DNA of 64,000 nucleotides from Rikenellaceae bacterium. GTDB lineage: Bacteria > Bacteroidota > Bacteroidia > Bacteroidales > Rikenellaceae. Each line of letters begins with the position of its first letter. Positions within the stretch are counted from its first letter, which is position 1. The DNA lies in assembly GCA_902363575.1 (NCBI GenBank), contig CABJAJ010000004.1, positions 62,001 to 126,000 of the forward strand. The letters are read 5' to 3'. A program made the position numbers and the translations under genes. Below are positions 51,084 to 60,462 of the stretch, in pieces. The notes below the pieces were generated by a model that had not been told where the DNA came from, made no database searches, and was given only the letters and a program-made list of their open reading frames with translations.

Positions 51084-54000
51084 TCAGATGCCCTTGCCGT
51101 GGCAGTTCTTGTATTTCTTGCCGCTGCCGCAGGGACAGGGATCGTTGCGGCCGACTTTCTTTTCGACGTGTACGGGCATGGGTTTCTGCTTCTCGGCCTG
51201 CCCCGCCTGTGCCGCGGCCTGCATGCGCGAAGCCTGCAGCTTGTTCACATCGACCTTGGCGCGGTCGCGTTGCTGCTGTGCCCGCTGTGCGGCGGCCGCA
51301 TTCTCCTGCCGCACGGGAATGTAGGCCTTGCCCAGGATCGAGAGCACTTCGCGATTGACGCGCGCGAGCATCTTCGAGAACAGCCCGAAGGACTCGAACT
51401 TGTAGATCAGCAGCGGGTCTTTTTGCTCGTAGGTGGCGTTCTGTACGCTCTGGCGCAGGTCGTCCATCTCGCGCAGGTGCTCGCGCCATGCGTCGTCGAT
51501 GGTGGTGAACATCACCACCTTGGAGAACACCTTGTAAATCTCGGCCCCGTCGGTCTGCTGGCACTTGAGCAGGTTTACCGGGATATTGTATCCCAGGTGG
51601 CCGTCCGTGAGCGGGAAGTAGATGTTGGAGTCCATCTGGTCTTTTTTGTCCTCGTAGATTCGCTCCATGACGGGCCGCACGGTCTCGGCCACGGCTTTGG
51701 CCCGGCGGTCGTAGGCGGCTTTCAGGTCGGCGACGATCGCCTCGACCAACTGGTCGCCTTTCATGTTGTCGTAGGCGGCTGCGTCGAACGACGGCTCGAC
51801 GGCCACTTCGCGGATCAGCTCCAGATGGAAATCGGCGTAGTCCGAGCCTTCGTGGTTTTCGACGAATGCCTCGGCATAGTCGTACATGATGTTGTTGAGG
51901 TCGATCTCGATCCGCTCGCCGTAGAGGGCGTGGCGGCGGCGCGTGTAGATCACTTCGCGCTGCGAGTTCATCACGTCGTCGTATTCGAGCAGGCGCTTGC
52001 GGATACCGAAGTTGTTCTCCTCGACCTTCTTCTGCGCCCGTTCGATGGCTTTGGTCATCATGCCGGCCTGAATCACCTCGCCCTCCTTGAGCCCCATGCG
52101 GTCCATGAGCGACGCGATGCGGCCCGAACCGAACAGACGCATCAGGTCGTCCTCGAGCGAAACGAAGAACTGCGATGAGCCGGGGTCGCCCTGGCGTCCC
52201 GAACGGCCGCGGAGCTGCCGATCCACACGACGGCTTTCGTGCCGCTCGGTGCCGATGATGGCCAGACCGCCCGCCTGTTTCACCTCGGGGGTGAGCTTGA
52301 TGTCGGTACCGCGGCCGGCCATGTTGGTGGCGATGGTCACCTGTCCCGAACGTCCGGCTTCGGCCACGACCTGCGCCTCGAGCTGGTGCTGCTTGGCGTT
52401 GAGCACGTTGTGGCGGATGCCTCTCAGCTTGAGCATGCGGCTCAGCAGCTCGGAAATCTCCACCGAGGTCGTACCCACCAGCACGGGACGCCCCTCGCCG
52501 ACCAGCTTGACGATCTCCTCGATCACGGCGTTGTATTTCTCGCGCTTGGTCTTGTAGATCAGATCCTGCCGGTCGTCGCGGATCACCGGGCGGTTGGTGG
52601 GGATCACCACCACGTCCAACTTGTAGATGCTCCAGAACTCCGATGCCTCCGTCTCGGCTGTACCGGTCATACCCGCCAGCTTGTGGTACATGCGGAAGTA
52701 GTTCTGCAGGGTGATGGTGGCGAACGTCTGCGTGGCGGCCTCGACCTTCACCCGCTCTTTCGCCTCGATAGCCTGATGCAGCCCGTCCGAGTAGCGCCGT
52801 CCGTCGAGGATACGCCCCGTCTGTTCATCGACAATCTTGACCTTGTTGTCCATCACCACGTACTCCACGTCCTTCTCGAACATGGCGTAGGCCTTGAGCA
52901 GTTGATTGACCGTATGCACGCGCTCGGACTTGATCGAATAGTCGTTAATGACTTCGTCGCGCCTGCGGGCTTTCTCCTCGGGCTGAAGGTCGCTCTTTTC
53001 GAGTTCGGCGACCGCGGCTCCGATGTCGGGCAGCACGAAGAAACCGTCCTCGTTGAAGTAGCCGGACAACACTTCGTGGCCCTTATCGGTGAGCTCCACC
53101 GAGTTGAGCTTCTCGTCGATCACGAAGAACAGGTCGTCCGTAATTTCGGGCATGCGGCGGTTGTTGTCCTGCATGTAGGTGTTCTCCGTCTTTTGCATCT
53201 GGGCTTTGACGCCCGTCTCGGACAGGAACTTAATCAGCGGCTTGTACTTGGGCAGTCCCTTGTGGGCGCGGTACATTTTGACGCCTCCCTCGTCGGTCTT
53301 GCCGGCGGCCATGAGCTGACGCGCTTCGGCCACCAGGTTGGTGACCAGGTTTTTCTGGATGTTATAAAGGTTCTCGATGGCCGGACGGTACTGCTCGAAG
53401 AGCTGATCGTCTCCCTTGGGCACGGGACCGGAGATGATGAGCGGGGTACGGGCGTCGTCGATCAGCACCGAGTCCACCTCATCGACGATGGCGTAGTGGT
53501 GCTTGCGCTGCACCAGATCCTTGGGCGAGGAGGCCATGTTGTCGCGCAGGTAGTCGAAACCGTATTCGTTGTTGGTGCCGAAGGTGATGTCGGCCATGTA
53601 GGCCTTGCGCCGAGCCTCGGAGTTGGGTTGGTGGCGGTCGATGCAGTCCACCGAAAGTCCGTGGAATTCGTACATCGGGCCCATCCACTCGGAGTCGCGT
53701 CGGGCCAGGTAGTCGTTGACCGTCACCAGGTGGACGCCCTTTCCGGCCAAAGCGTTCAGAAAGACGGGAAGCGTGGCCACGAGGGTTTTGCCCTCACCTG
53801 TTGCCATCTCGGCGATCTTGCCCTTGTGGAGCACCACGCCGCCGAAAAGCTGCACGTCATAGTGGATCATGTCCCACTTCACGTCGTTGCCCCCCGCGAG
53901 CCAGTGGTTGGCATACACGGCCTTGTCCCCCTCGATGGTCACGAAATCCTTTTCGGCGGCCAGGTCGCGGTCGAAGTCGTTGGCCGTCACCACGACCGTC

Positions 54001-54383
54001 TCGTTTTGGGCGAAGCGTCGGGCCGTATCCTTCATGATGGCGAACGCTTCGGGCAGGATTTCGTCGAGCTTCTGCTCGATCTTCTCGTCGATGCGCTTGG
54101 TGATCTCGTCGATCTCTTTGGAGACCTTCTCTTTCTCCGTGAGCGTGGTTTCGGGACGTTCCAGCGTGGCTTTGAGTTCTGCGATGCGGGCCTCGTCGGG
54201 TGCGATGTGGTCGGCGATCTGCTTGCGCAGGCCGGTGCTGCGGGCGCGCAGCTCGTCGTTGGTAAGGGCCTCGATGGTGGGGTAGATCGCTTTTATGCGC
54301 GCTATGTAGGGCTCGACCTCCTTGCGGTCCTTGTCCGCCTTGGAGCCGAAAAAGAGTTTGATAAGGCTTGCTACGATATCCAT
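51084..54383 (-). CDS. secA: Protein translocase subunit SecA
   Basis: A 1099-residue preprotein-translocase ATPase, longer than the ~900 of E. coli as is usual in Bacteroidota. The nucleotide-binding domain has the Walker-A-type [19 protein letters not shown] (~190-210), [15 protein letters not shown] and [20 protein letters not shown] (abridged here as [15 protein letters not shown]). The second ATPase half has [12 protein letters not shown] and the helical scaffold follows. The C-terminal zinc motif is [17 protein letters not shown], which binds SecB or phospholipid. Start is the ATG at 54383, 34 bases after a TAnnTTTG element. Confidence 0.97.
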   Translation of the reverse strand: MDIVASLIKLFFGSKADKDRKEVEPYIARIKAIYPTIEALTNDELRARSTGLRKQIADHIAPDEARIAELKATLERPETTLTEKEKVSKEIDEITKRIDEKIEQKLDEILPEAFAIMKDTARRFAQNETVVVTANDFDRDLAAEKDFVTIEGDKAVYANHWLAGGNDVKWDMIHYDVQLFGGVVLHKGKIAEMATGEGKTLVATLPVFLNALAGKGVHLVTVNDYLARRDSEWMGPMYEFHGLSVDCIDRHQPNSEARRKAYMADITFGTNNEYGFDYLRDNMASSPKDLVQRKHHYAIVDEVDSVLIDDARTPLIISGPVPKGDDQLFEQYRPAIENLYNIQKNLVTNLVAEARQLMAAGKTDEGGVKMYRAHKGLPKYKPLIKFLSETGVKAQMQKTENTYMQDNNRRMPEITDDLFFVIDEKLNSVELTDKGHEVLSGYFNEDGFFVLPDIGAAVAELEKSDLQPEEKARRRDEVINDYSIKSERVHTVNQLLKAYAMFEKDVEYVVMDNKVKIVDEQTGRILDGRRYSDGLHQAIEAKERVKVEAATQTFATITLQNYFRMYHKLAGMTGTAETEASEFWSIYKLDVVVIPTNRPVIRDDRQDLIYKTKREKYNAVIEEIVKLVGEGRPVLVGTTSVEISELLSRMLKLRGIRHNVLNAKQHQLEAQVVAEAGRSGQVTIATNMAGRGTDIKLTPEVKQAGGLAIIGTERHESRRVDRQLRGRSGRQGDPGSSQFFVSLEDDLMRLFGSGRIASLMDRMGLKEGEVIQAGMMTKAIERAQKKVEENNFGIRKRLLEYDDVMNSQREVIYTRRRHALYGERIEIDLNNIMYDYAEAFVENHEGSDYADFHLELIREVAVEPSFDAAAYDNMKGDQLVEAIVADLKAAYDRRAKAVAETVRPVMERIYEDKKDQMDSNIYFPLTDGHLGYNIPVNLLKCQQTDGAEIYKVFSKVVMFTTIDDAWREHLREMDDLRQSVQNATYEQKDPLLIYKFESFGLFSKMLARVNREVLSILGKAYIPVRQENAAAAQRAQQQRDRAKVDVNKLQASRMQAAAQAGQAEKQKPMPVHVEKKVGRNDPCPCGSGKKYKNCHGKGI

Positions 54384-54417
54384 TGCGTATGGTTTTAGTC
54401 TGTGGTGTTAAATCTTA

Positions 54418-54425
54418 CAAAAATA
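54418..54425 (-). promoter_or_regulatory. -7 promoter element for secA
   Basis: TATTTTTG on the minus strand matches TAnnTTTG, 34 bases before the secA ATG. Confidence 0.6.
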
Positions 54426-54491
54426 GGTATTATTCCTGATAATCGCAAGCCTGCGGGCCGCGACGTTCCGGTTTTTCGGTATTATGCGGAA

Positions 54492-55451
54492 TTATCGCTC
54501 CTCCCTGCCGCAGAGCTCTTGGACGATCCTTCGCCCCACGGGGCATTCCGCGCAGCGGGAAGAGGCGCAATAGACGGCGGCGAGTTGCAGCATGGCCTGA
54601 CTCTCGAAGGCATTGGCCGGGCGGAGTCCGTAATCGCTCCATCGGCGCATGTACCGGTTGTCCTCGGCCGGGATCGACTCGAGCAGTGCGACAGCGCGGG
54701 CGAGCAGTCCGTCCTGAGCCGTGTAGGTGCCGTAGGCGAACTGGAGGATCGCTACGAGGTTGATGGCCAGGATGTCCGACTTGAAATGGCCGACCCGCCG
54801 CGGCCGTTCGCTCGCCGGGTCTTCCGTGCGGCAGGGCGAGGACCAGTACTGGGGTGCTTCCACGCCGAACAGACGGTAAACGTCGGCTCCGCTTCGGCAT
54901 TCTATTACCCGCTCGATGACGAATTCGTGCCGGGAGAGGAAGGCGGCGAGCTGGGCCAGCCGAAGCGTCGGCCTGTTGGCGGGCCGGATGCCCCGCATCT
55001 GCCACCGGTCGCTCTCCAGCGGGTCGATGTCGTACTTGCGGCTCAGGTAGTCGAACTCCCGCTGCAGCAGGCGGGTGTAGTCGTCTTCCGGAAGTGTCGC
55101 CAGCAGCCCCGCGCCGCCGAAGAGCATCGCCTCGATCCGTACGGAGCCCTGCTCCCCGCGTTCGCGCAGCACGGTTTTGTAACGTACGCGGCGGGCCAGC
55201 TCCATGTAGGTTTCGCGGTTGGCCGGGTCGCCCATGTAGCGGAAGAGCATGACGTAGAACGTCTGGTTCCAGTTTTCACCCGAGGCGAGATAGACTTCCC
55301 GCACCGTCCGGTACTTGCCATTCAGCCGGTCGAAAGTCAGGGCGTTGCAGATTTCGCTGCGGTGCAGCGCGTCGAGCCCTGCCAGGTAACCGCCGCATGC
55401 GCAAACCGGGGCGCCCTGCCTGAGCCGGTCGTATGCCTCGGTGGGCTCCAT
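54492..55451 (-). CDS. DUF2851 family protein
   Basis: A 319-residue protein of DUF2851, a family restricted largely to Bacteroidota. The diagnostic C-terminal part is RRWSDYGLRPANAFESQAML (~270-289) followed by CASSRCAECPVGRRIVQELC (~297-316) with four cysteines. Typical members are ~420 residues, so this one is short at the N-terminus. The family's function is unknown; the cysteines suggest metal or Fe-S binding, and it is directly downstream of SufT-like and SufE genes (2-bp gap), which fits a role near Fe-S assembly. The ATG at 55451 is chosen because it follows the SufT-like stop. Confidence 0.75.
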   Translation of the reverse strand: MEPTEAYDRLRQGAPVCACGGYLAGLDALHRSEICNALTFDRLNGKYRTVREVYLASGENWNQTFYVMLFRYMGDPANRETYMELARRVRYKTVLRERGEQGSVRIEAMLFGGAGLLATLPEDDYTRLLQREFDYLSRKYDIDPLESDRWQMRGIRPANRPTLRLAQLAAFLSRHEFVIERVIECRSGADVYRLFGVEAPQYWSSPCRTEDPASERPRRVGHFKSDILAINLVAILQFAYGTYTAQDGLLARAVALLESIPAEDNRYMRRWSDYGLRPANAFESQAMLQLAAVYCASSRCAECPVGRRIVQELCGREER

Positions 55452-55453
55452 GC

Positions 55454-55777
55454 TCAGAGGAGGTTGAGTTCGAGCAGCGCCTCCTCCGACATCATGCTCT
55501 TGTCCCACACGGGATCGAACGTGAGGACTACATTGACCTGTTCGACCCCATTGACTTTGGCGACCTGCTGGTTTACGTCCTCTACGAGCAGATCGGCCAT
55601 CGGGCAGTTGGGGGCCGTCAGGGTCATGCGGATATTGGCCACGCCATCGGGCGTGTAGTCGATTTCGTAAATCAGTCCCAGGTCGTAAATATTGACCGGG
55701 ATTTCGGGATCATAGATATTTTTGAGCGTCAGGACGATCTCTTTTTCGACCTGCAGGATCTCTTCGGGTGTTTTCAT
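55454..55777 (-). CDS. SufT/MIP18-family Fe-S assembly protein (DUF59)
   Basis: A 107-residue DUF59 protein. Signatures: IYDPEIPVNIYDLGLIYEID (~21-40), LTAPNCPMADLLVEDV (~52-67) with the conserved Cys, and VVLTFDPVWDKSMMS (~83-97). Members help to mature Fe-S proteins and are usually linked to the SUF system, as here: sufE is four bases upstream and DUF2851 two bases downstream. The symbol sufT would fit but is not certain. Confidence 0.9.
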   Translation of the reverse strand: MKTPEEILQVEKEIVLTLKNIYDPEIPVNIYDLGLIYEIDYTPDGVANIRMTLTAPNCPMADLLVEDVNQQVAKVNGVEQVNVVLTFDPVWDKSMMSEEALLELNLL

Positions 55778-55781
55778 GGTG

Positions 55782-56231
55782 TTATTCGGCTTTCGGAGCG
55801 TTTTCGCCGGCGTGTTTCGTCGAAAAAGCCAGGGCATAGAGGCGCATCTGCTTAATCATGGCCAGCAGGCCGTTGCTGCGCGTGGGCGAGAGGTTCTCGC
55901 TCAGCCCGATGGCATCGATGAAATAGAGCTCGGTCGAAAGGATCTCCTGCGGGGTGCGTCCGTCGAGCACCCGGATGAGTAACGCGATGATGCCCCGGGT
56001 TATTATGGCATCGCTGTCGGCAGTGTAGAAAACATGCCCGTCGTCGTACCGGGCATCGACCCAGACGCGCGACTGGCACCCCTGGATCAGGTATTGGTCG
56101 GTGCGGTGCGCCGCGTCGATCGGGGGGAGGGACTGTCCCAGCCCGATCAGGTATTCGTATTTGTCGAGCCACTCGTCGAAGATGGAGAACTCTTCGATGA
56201 TCTCTTCCTGTACGGGATCTTTGGTCTGCAT
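55782..56231 (-). CDS. sufE: Cysteine desulfurase-activating sulfur acceptor SufE
   Basis: A 149-residue SufE protein that takes sulfur from SufS for cluster building. The signature YLIQGCQSRVWV (~46-57) contains the active Cys, and DSDAIITRGIIALLIRVLDGRTP (abridged DAIITRGIIALLIRVLDG) covers the second conserved block. It is in a minus-strand operon: phosphatase homologue (12 bp upstream), sufE, SufT-like, DUF2851. The core sufBCDS genes are not in this window. Confidence 0.95.
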   Translation of the reverse strand: MQTKDPVQEEIIEEFSIFDEWLDKYEYLIGLGQSLPPIDAAHRTDQYLIQGCQSRVWVDARYDDGHVFYTADSDAIITRGIIALLIRVLDGRTPQEILSTELYFIDAIGLSENLSPTRSNGLLAMIKQMRLYALAFSTKHAGENAPKAE

Positions 56232-56243
56232 AGCTTGATGGGT

Positions 56244-57875
56244 TTAGGGTCTTACGATCTCTTCGAGTACCGTGCCTTCCGCCGCCGCGGGCTCACCGAT
56301 ACCGAGCAGGCGGGCGAGCGTCGGCGCCAGAGAGGTCATCTCGACGTCGCGGGCGATCCGGGCCGGCGCGAGTCCGTTTCCGGCAAAGACGAGCGGCACG
56401 CGGGTGTCGTATCCGTACATCGAGCCCGACGCGGAGCGGATGCCGTCCCGTTGTTCGATCCAGCCCGGCATCAGATTGACGGCCACGTCGCCCGAACGAC
56501 GCGGATAGAAGCCGTTCTGCATGCGCCGGGCATAGCCGCTGCCGAAATAGCTCGTGCGCATGGCCGTCGCCGAGAGCGCGTGCGAAACGCCTCGGAACTG
56601 CATGGCGAAAATGGCCGCCTCGTTCTGGATTTCCGCCAGGTCGAGCCCTTTTTCATATACGGTGTTGTGGTTGAGGTACAACGAATTGCCTGCATAGCGC
56701 AGCACCCAGTCGCCCTGTCCGTAGCGGGCGCTCAGGAAGCCGTTTACGATCACCTCGAACTGCCGGACGTTGAAACGGCCCGCTTCCTGCCTGCCCAGGT
56801 CGCAGGAGGGGCTGGTGCCGTGGTCGGAGGTGAGGACGAACAACACCCGTTCCGCGGGAACCTGCGCGAAGAGGAACCGCAGGAATTCGGCCAGATCGCG
56901 GTCGAGCCGATAGTACATGTCCTCCGCTTCGACGGACTCGGGGCCATAGGTCTCCATGATCGTGCGCGAGGCGTCGAGGCAGATGTTGAGCAGGTCGGTG
57001 CGGTCGTCGTGCCCCATGTTGAACTGGGCCAACGCAGCCTTGGCGAACTCCAGCACGGCCGTGTTGCCCGCCGGGGTATAGCGCAGGGCGTCGTAATCGC
57101 CCCGCATCCGGATCAGCGAGGGGATGGCCTGAAACCGGTCCGCCCGCTGTTTGTCCGTCTTGCGCAGTTTGCGGATATCGTCGGGTGAGAGGATGTCGGC
57201 ATAGCGGTCGTTGAGGTATCGCTCCAGCGGCAGCAGCGTCGTCCAGCGCTCCATGCGGTAGTTCAGGGCGAACTTTTCGCGGTTGCGTTTACGCACCCAC
57301 TCGGGCAGTGCGGGCGCATAGCAGGAGGAGGTGGCCCACTGGCAGCCGACGCTGTCCATCCAGAACACGTTGCCGCCGCGGCCGTTCAGAACCACAGCCG
57401 ACACCGGGTCGAGCGCTACGGTCGCCGTACGGCTCTCCGGCCGGTAATCGAGCAGGGTCTCCGTGAGGGTCGGAGCCACCAGGTTGCAGGGGGACCAGCC
57501 GCCGCCATCGCCGTGATGGTAGTCCAGGCACCGGACGGTCTTGTCCTCCAGCAGCCGCACGGTGCTGTTGTCCACATAGTCGTTCCAGACGGTGCCGACT
57601 ACTCCGTGTGTCGAAGGCATGGCGCCCGTCGAGAGGGTTGCAAGCGAGACAGGCGTGGTGGTTTGCTGGCAATCGTACCGGCTTTGCGTGTAGCGAACCC
57701 CCTCGTCGGCCAAACGGCGGAAGCCCCCCTCCCCGAAATTGGGCATGTAACGGTCGAGGTCGTCGGCCCGCATCGAGCTGACGACGATCTGCACGACAAG
57801 ACGGGGCGGTTCGGCGGCCTGTGTGCCGCCCCAGAAGGAGAGGAGGAGTAGGAGGAGCGCTATGCGGAATCTCAT
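56244..57875 (-). CDS. PafA-like alkaline-phosphatase-superfamily protein lacking most catalytic residues
   Basis: A 543-residue exported protein (signal ~1-20) whose overall pattern matches PafA-type phosphatases: VVQIVVSSMRADDLDRYMPN near the start, STGAMPSTHGVVG, LFVLTSDHGTSPSC (~345-358), and the C-terminal MYGYDTRVPLVFAGNG. Compared with my memory of Elizabethkingia PafA, the first metal Asp (VVDQMR) is Ser33. The Lys-x-Arg that holds phosphate (SLKDR) reads ALDPV. The mid-protein DxxxH metal pair has lost its His, and the last metal His (HGS before YDT) is Ser. Only the TSDHG pair and possibly one Asp remain. It is therefore unlikely to be an active phosphatase of this type. It heads the sufE operon, 12 bp before sufE. 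Confidence 0.75.
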   Translation of the reverse strand: MRFRIALLLLLLSFWGGTQAAEPPRLVVQIVVSSMRADDLDRYMPNFGEGGFRRLADEGVRYTQSRYDCQQTTTPVSLATLSTGAMPSTHGVVGTVWNDYVDNSTVRLLEDKTVRCLDYHHGDGGGWSPCNLVAPTLTETLLDYRPESRTATVALDPVSAVVLNGRGGNVFWMDSVGCQWATSSCYAPALPEWVRKRNREKFALNYRMERWTTLLPLERYLNDRYADILSPDDIRKLRKTDKQRADRFQAIPSLIRMRGDYDALRYTPAGNTAVLEFAKAALAQFNMGHDDRTDLLNICLDASRTIMETYGPESVEAEDMYYRLDRDLAEFLRFLFAQVPAERVLFVLTSDHGTSPSCDLGRQEAGRFNVRQFEVIVNGFLSARYGQGDWVLRYAGNSLYLNHNTVYEKGLDLAEIQNEAAIFAMQFRGVSHALSATAMRTSYFGSGYARRMQNGFYPRRSGDVAVNLMPGWIEQRDGIRSASGSMYGYDTRVPLVFAGNGLAPARIARDVEMTSLAPTLARLLGIGEPAAAEGTVLEEIVRP

Positions 57876-57900
57876 GGTTGCGGTTGTCGGTTTGAACCGC

Positions 57901-57908
57901 CAAAGTTA
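57901..57908 (-). promoter_or_regulatory. -7-like element overlapping the GSCFA stop codon
   Basis: TAACTTTG on the minus strand matches TAnnTTTG; its TAA is the stop codon of the GSCFA gene. It lies 25 bases before the phosphatase-homologue ATG. Confidence 0.45.
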
Positions 57909-58877
57909 CGAATAAATTTGCAAACACCGGAGGAAATACGCCTTTTCCTCGTGCAGATCGATGGGGGCGAGCGCTTCGATTTCCGCAAGCATCCTGCGGC
58001 AGCACGCCGCGAACTCCCCGCTCTCGGGGTGCAGGGGACGGTGGCGCGCAGTACTTACGACCGCCTCGATGCGGGGCAGCAGTCCGCGGGCTTCGGGGCT
58101 CAGGGCCGCCTCTGCGAATTTCTCCCAAATATAGGCGGCGGCCTGTGCCGAGGGATGTACCAGGTCGTCGCCGTAGAAGCGGTAGTCGCGCAGGTCGTCC
58201 AGGAGGATTTCATAGGCCGGAAAATAGCGGACTGTCGGGAAAGCTCCTGCAATCCGTTCGGCGGCCAGACGCAGCACGGATTTGCTCAGGGAATTGCCCT
58301 CCAGTCCGTCGGCCAGATGGCGCACGGGACTGACCGTGAGGACGACCCGCTTGCCGGCCAGCGGCCCTGCGAGCAGTTCCGACCAGACGGCGGCGATCTC
58401 CTCCGGTTCGAGCAGCCGGCGCCGGAAAAGGGCCTGAGGCTGCCGGTGGCAGTTGGCGACCGCGTCGCCCGTATCCGTGCGTTCGTACACCCACGCCGTG
58501 CCGAATGTCGCCATCACGTACTCGCTGCGCAGGAGCGCCCCATGTCCGGCCTGCGACGCAACGTTCATCGCCTGCAACGCCGTCTCGGGCGACGGGCCGG
58601 AAAAGGAGCCGTGGAAATCGTAGTGGAACCACAGCCCGTGGGATGGGTGCAGCTCGCAGCGCCGCACTTCTTCTCCTGCGGCGAAGCGTCGGAGCGTGCG
58701 GGCGATCGAGAGCGGGTTGAACAGCACCCCGGTCGGATTGGCCGTGACGCGGAACCGGGCTTCGGCCAGACGCGAAGCGATCGTCTCCGCGAAACAGGAG
58801 CCCAGCGAGAGGATCGGCGTGCGGTGGCCGATGGGCGGATCAAAAGGGCGGATGCGGATTTCCGTGCGGAATTTCAT
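57906..58877 (-). CDS. GSCFA-domain protein
   Basis: A 323-residue protein of the GSCFA family, named for a motif present here as LSLGSCFAETIA (~24-35). Other family features are NPTGVLFNPLSI (~47-58), MATFGTAWVYE (~123-133), and VLTVSPVRHLADGLEGNSLS (~178-197). GSCFA proteins resemble SGNH/GDSL hydrolases, where the Ser and the later Ser-Pro-x-x-His could serve in catalysis, but no activity has been established to my knowledge. The ATG at 58877 is clear. The divergent ispE promoter begins ~55 bases upstream. Confidence 0.88.
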   Translation of the reverse strand: MKFRTEIRIRPFDPPIGHRTPILSLGSCFAETIASRLAEARFRVTANPTGVLFNPLSIARTLRRFAAGEEVRRCELHPSHGLWFHYDFHGSFSGPSPETALQAMNVASQAGHGALLRSEYVMATFGTAWVYERTDTGDAVANCHRQPQALFRRRLLEPEEIAAVWSELLAGPLAGKRVVLTVSPVRHLADGLEGNSLSKSVLRLAAERIAGAFPTVRYFPAYEILLDDLRDYRFYGDDLVHPSAQAAAYIWEKFAEAALSPEARGLLPRIEAVVSTARHRPLHPESGEFAACCRRMLAEIEALAPIDLHEEKAYFLRCLQIYS

Positions 58878-58931
58878 GCGGTAAAATTACGAATTATCCC
58901 CGGCCTTCCGTCCCGCACGGCGAAAAAATCG

Positions 58932-58939
58932 TACTTTTG
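58932..58939 (+). promoter_or_regulatory. -7 promoter element for ispE, four bases from the start codon
   Basis: TACTTTTG matches TAnnTTTG and ends four bases before the ATG at 58944, so transcription would begin at about the start codon. Confidence 0.65.
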
Positions 58940-58943
58940 CGTT

Positions 58944-59771
58944 ATGATACGCAAAGCCTGCTGCAAAATCAACCTCGGACTCGACGTCGTGCGCCGTCGC
59001 GAGGACGGTTACCACGACCTCGAAACCCTGCTCCTTCCCGTCGCCGGTTTGTACGACACGGTGGAGGCCGTCCCGTGCGGGGGAGCGGAAGCGGAGCTTT
59101 TAACGCGCGGCATCGCGGTGGATTGCCCTCCCGCGGAGAACCTCTGCCTCAAGGCATGGCGGCTGATGCGCCGGCTGTACGGCGTGGATGCCGTGCGGAT
59201 CACCCTCGATAAGCGGGTGCCTTTCGGTGCGGGGCTGGGGGGCGGCTCGTCGGACGCGACGGCGATTTTGCTGCTGCTGGACGAATTGTTCGGCCTGCGG
59301 CTGCCGGAAGAGCGGCTGATCGGGCTGGCAGCGGAACTGGGGAGCGACACGGCCTTTTTCGTGCGCGGCACGCCGCAGCTCTGCACGGGGCGGGGCGATG
59401 TGATGACCCCCTTTGCGTTGGATTTGAGCGGTTACCGGCTCCTGATCGTAAAGCCCGAACAGGGGATTTCGACCCGCGAAGCCTACCGGGGCGTGCGGCC
59501 GCAGGTGCCGGAGGTGCTGCTTGCTGATCGGCTGCGCCGTCCCGTCGGCGCATGGCAGGGGGTTGTAACCAACGATTTCGAGCCCTCCGTGTTCGCCGCC
59601 TGTCCGCAGGTGGAGGCGATCCGGGATCGGCTGCTTTCGGCCGGAGCGGTATATGCCGCGATGTCGGGCTCGGGTTCGGCGGTGTTCGGCCTGTTCGACC
59701 GCGCTGCCGACCTGCCCCGATTCCCCGGGTTGTTCACCCATGCGGAGCTACTCGGGAGTTTCGTCCCATAA
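58944..59771 (+). CDS. ispE: 4-diphosphocytidyl-2-C-methyl-D-erythritol kinase
   Basis: A 275-residue GHMP kinase in the MEP isoprenoid pathway. Signatures are CKINLGLDVVRRREDGYHDL (~7-26), the ATP loop VPFGAGLGGGSSDATA (~92-107), and YAAMSGSGSAVFGLF (~237-251). The ATG at 58944 directly follows a promoter element. It is a single gene; a 12-bp inverted repeat lies between it and convergent rpiB. Confidence 0.95.
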   Translation: MIRKACCKINLGLDVVRRREDGYHDLETLLLPVAGLYDTVEAVPCGGAEAELLTRGIAVDCPPAENLCLKAWRLMRRLYGVDAVRITLDKRVPFGAGLGGGSSDATAILLLLDELFGLRLPEERLIGLAAELGSDTAFFVRGTPQLCTGRGDVMTPFALDLSGYRLLIVKPEQGISTREAYRGVRPQVPEVLLADRLRRPVGAWQGVVTNDFEPSVFAACPQVEAIRDRLLSAGAVYAAMSGSGSAVFGLFDRAADLPRFPGLFTHAELLGSFVP

Positions 59772-59830
59772 CCGCCGTATGGTATCCGCGGCATCCGCTG
59801 CACGAATTATCGGGCGGGCGGTATATGCGA

Positions 59831-59866
59831 TTCGCCCCTGTTGCGGTTGGCCGGAACAGGGGCGAA
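59831..59866. terminator. Inverted repeat between convergent ispE and rpiB, probable weak bidirectional terminator
   Basis: Perfect 12-bp arms (59831-59842 and 59855-59866, TTCGCCCCTGTT) with a 12-base loop. Neither side has a strong T tract, so it is only a likely terminator. Confidence 0.5.
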
Positions 59867-59905
59867 GTTATGCAAAGAGGCTCACCCGACAGCCGGCGGC
59901 CGGTG

Positions 59906-60346
59906 TCAGCACCCGGCAGGAATTTTATCGATGCGGCGCTGGTGACGTCCCCCCTCGAATTCGGATTCGAAGTAAGCCTCCAGCAGCGCCACGGCTTCGT
60001 CGTTGGTGATGAAGCGGGCGGGCAGCACGATGATGTTGGCGTTGTTGTGCTGCCGGATCAGGCGGGCGATCTCGGGAATCCACGCAAGGCCCGCGCGAAT
60101 CCCCTGGTGCTTGTTCAGGGTGATGGTCATGCCCTCGCCCGAGCCGCAGAGGGCCACCCCCTCGGTGAGTTCGCCGCTCTCGATGGCCCTGGCCAGCGGA
60201 TGGGCGTAGTCGGGGTAATCGACGCTCTCGGGTGAATCGGTGCCGAAATCGAGTACTTCGTACCCTCTCGAGCCGAGGTAGCCGATCAGAAACTCTTTCA
60301 TCTCGTAGCCTGCGTGGTCGCTGGCGATGCCTATTTTCTTGCTCAT
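59906..60346 (-). CDS. rpiB: Ribose 5-phosphate isomerase B
   Basis: A 146-residue RpiB/LacAB-type isomerase of the pentose phosphate pathway. Signatures are IGIASDHAGYEMKEFL (~5-20), GVALCGSGEGMTITLNKHQG (~64-83), which holds the catalytic Cys, and IRAGLAWIPEIARLIRQHNN (~84-103). The ATG at 60346 is chosen over an earlier frame start with no family similarity. It lies 116 bp downstream of typA on the same strand. Confidence 0.96.
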   Translation of the reverse strand: MSKKIGIASDHAGYEMKEFLIGYLGSRGYEVLDFGTDSPESVDYPDYAHPLARAIESGELTEGVALCGSGEGMTITLNKHQGIRAGLAWIPEIARLIRQHNNANIIVLPARFITNDEAVALLEAYFESEFEGGRHQRRIDKIPAGC

Positions 60347-60462
60347 GTGCTTATGGTTTTGTCGTTTTCTTTCGTTCCGGTTGCGCGCGGGCGATTCCCG
60401 CAACCGCGAAAACCGCGCCACGCCGGTCTGTCGCGGACAAAAACCGGCGGGGTGCACGGCGG

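Noticed and set aside
52239..54398. 719-residue plus-strand open frame opposite secA
   Set aside because: Antisense shadow; secA is unambiguous on the minus strand with all its motifs.
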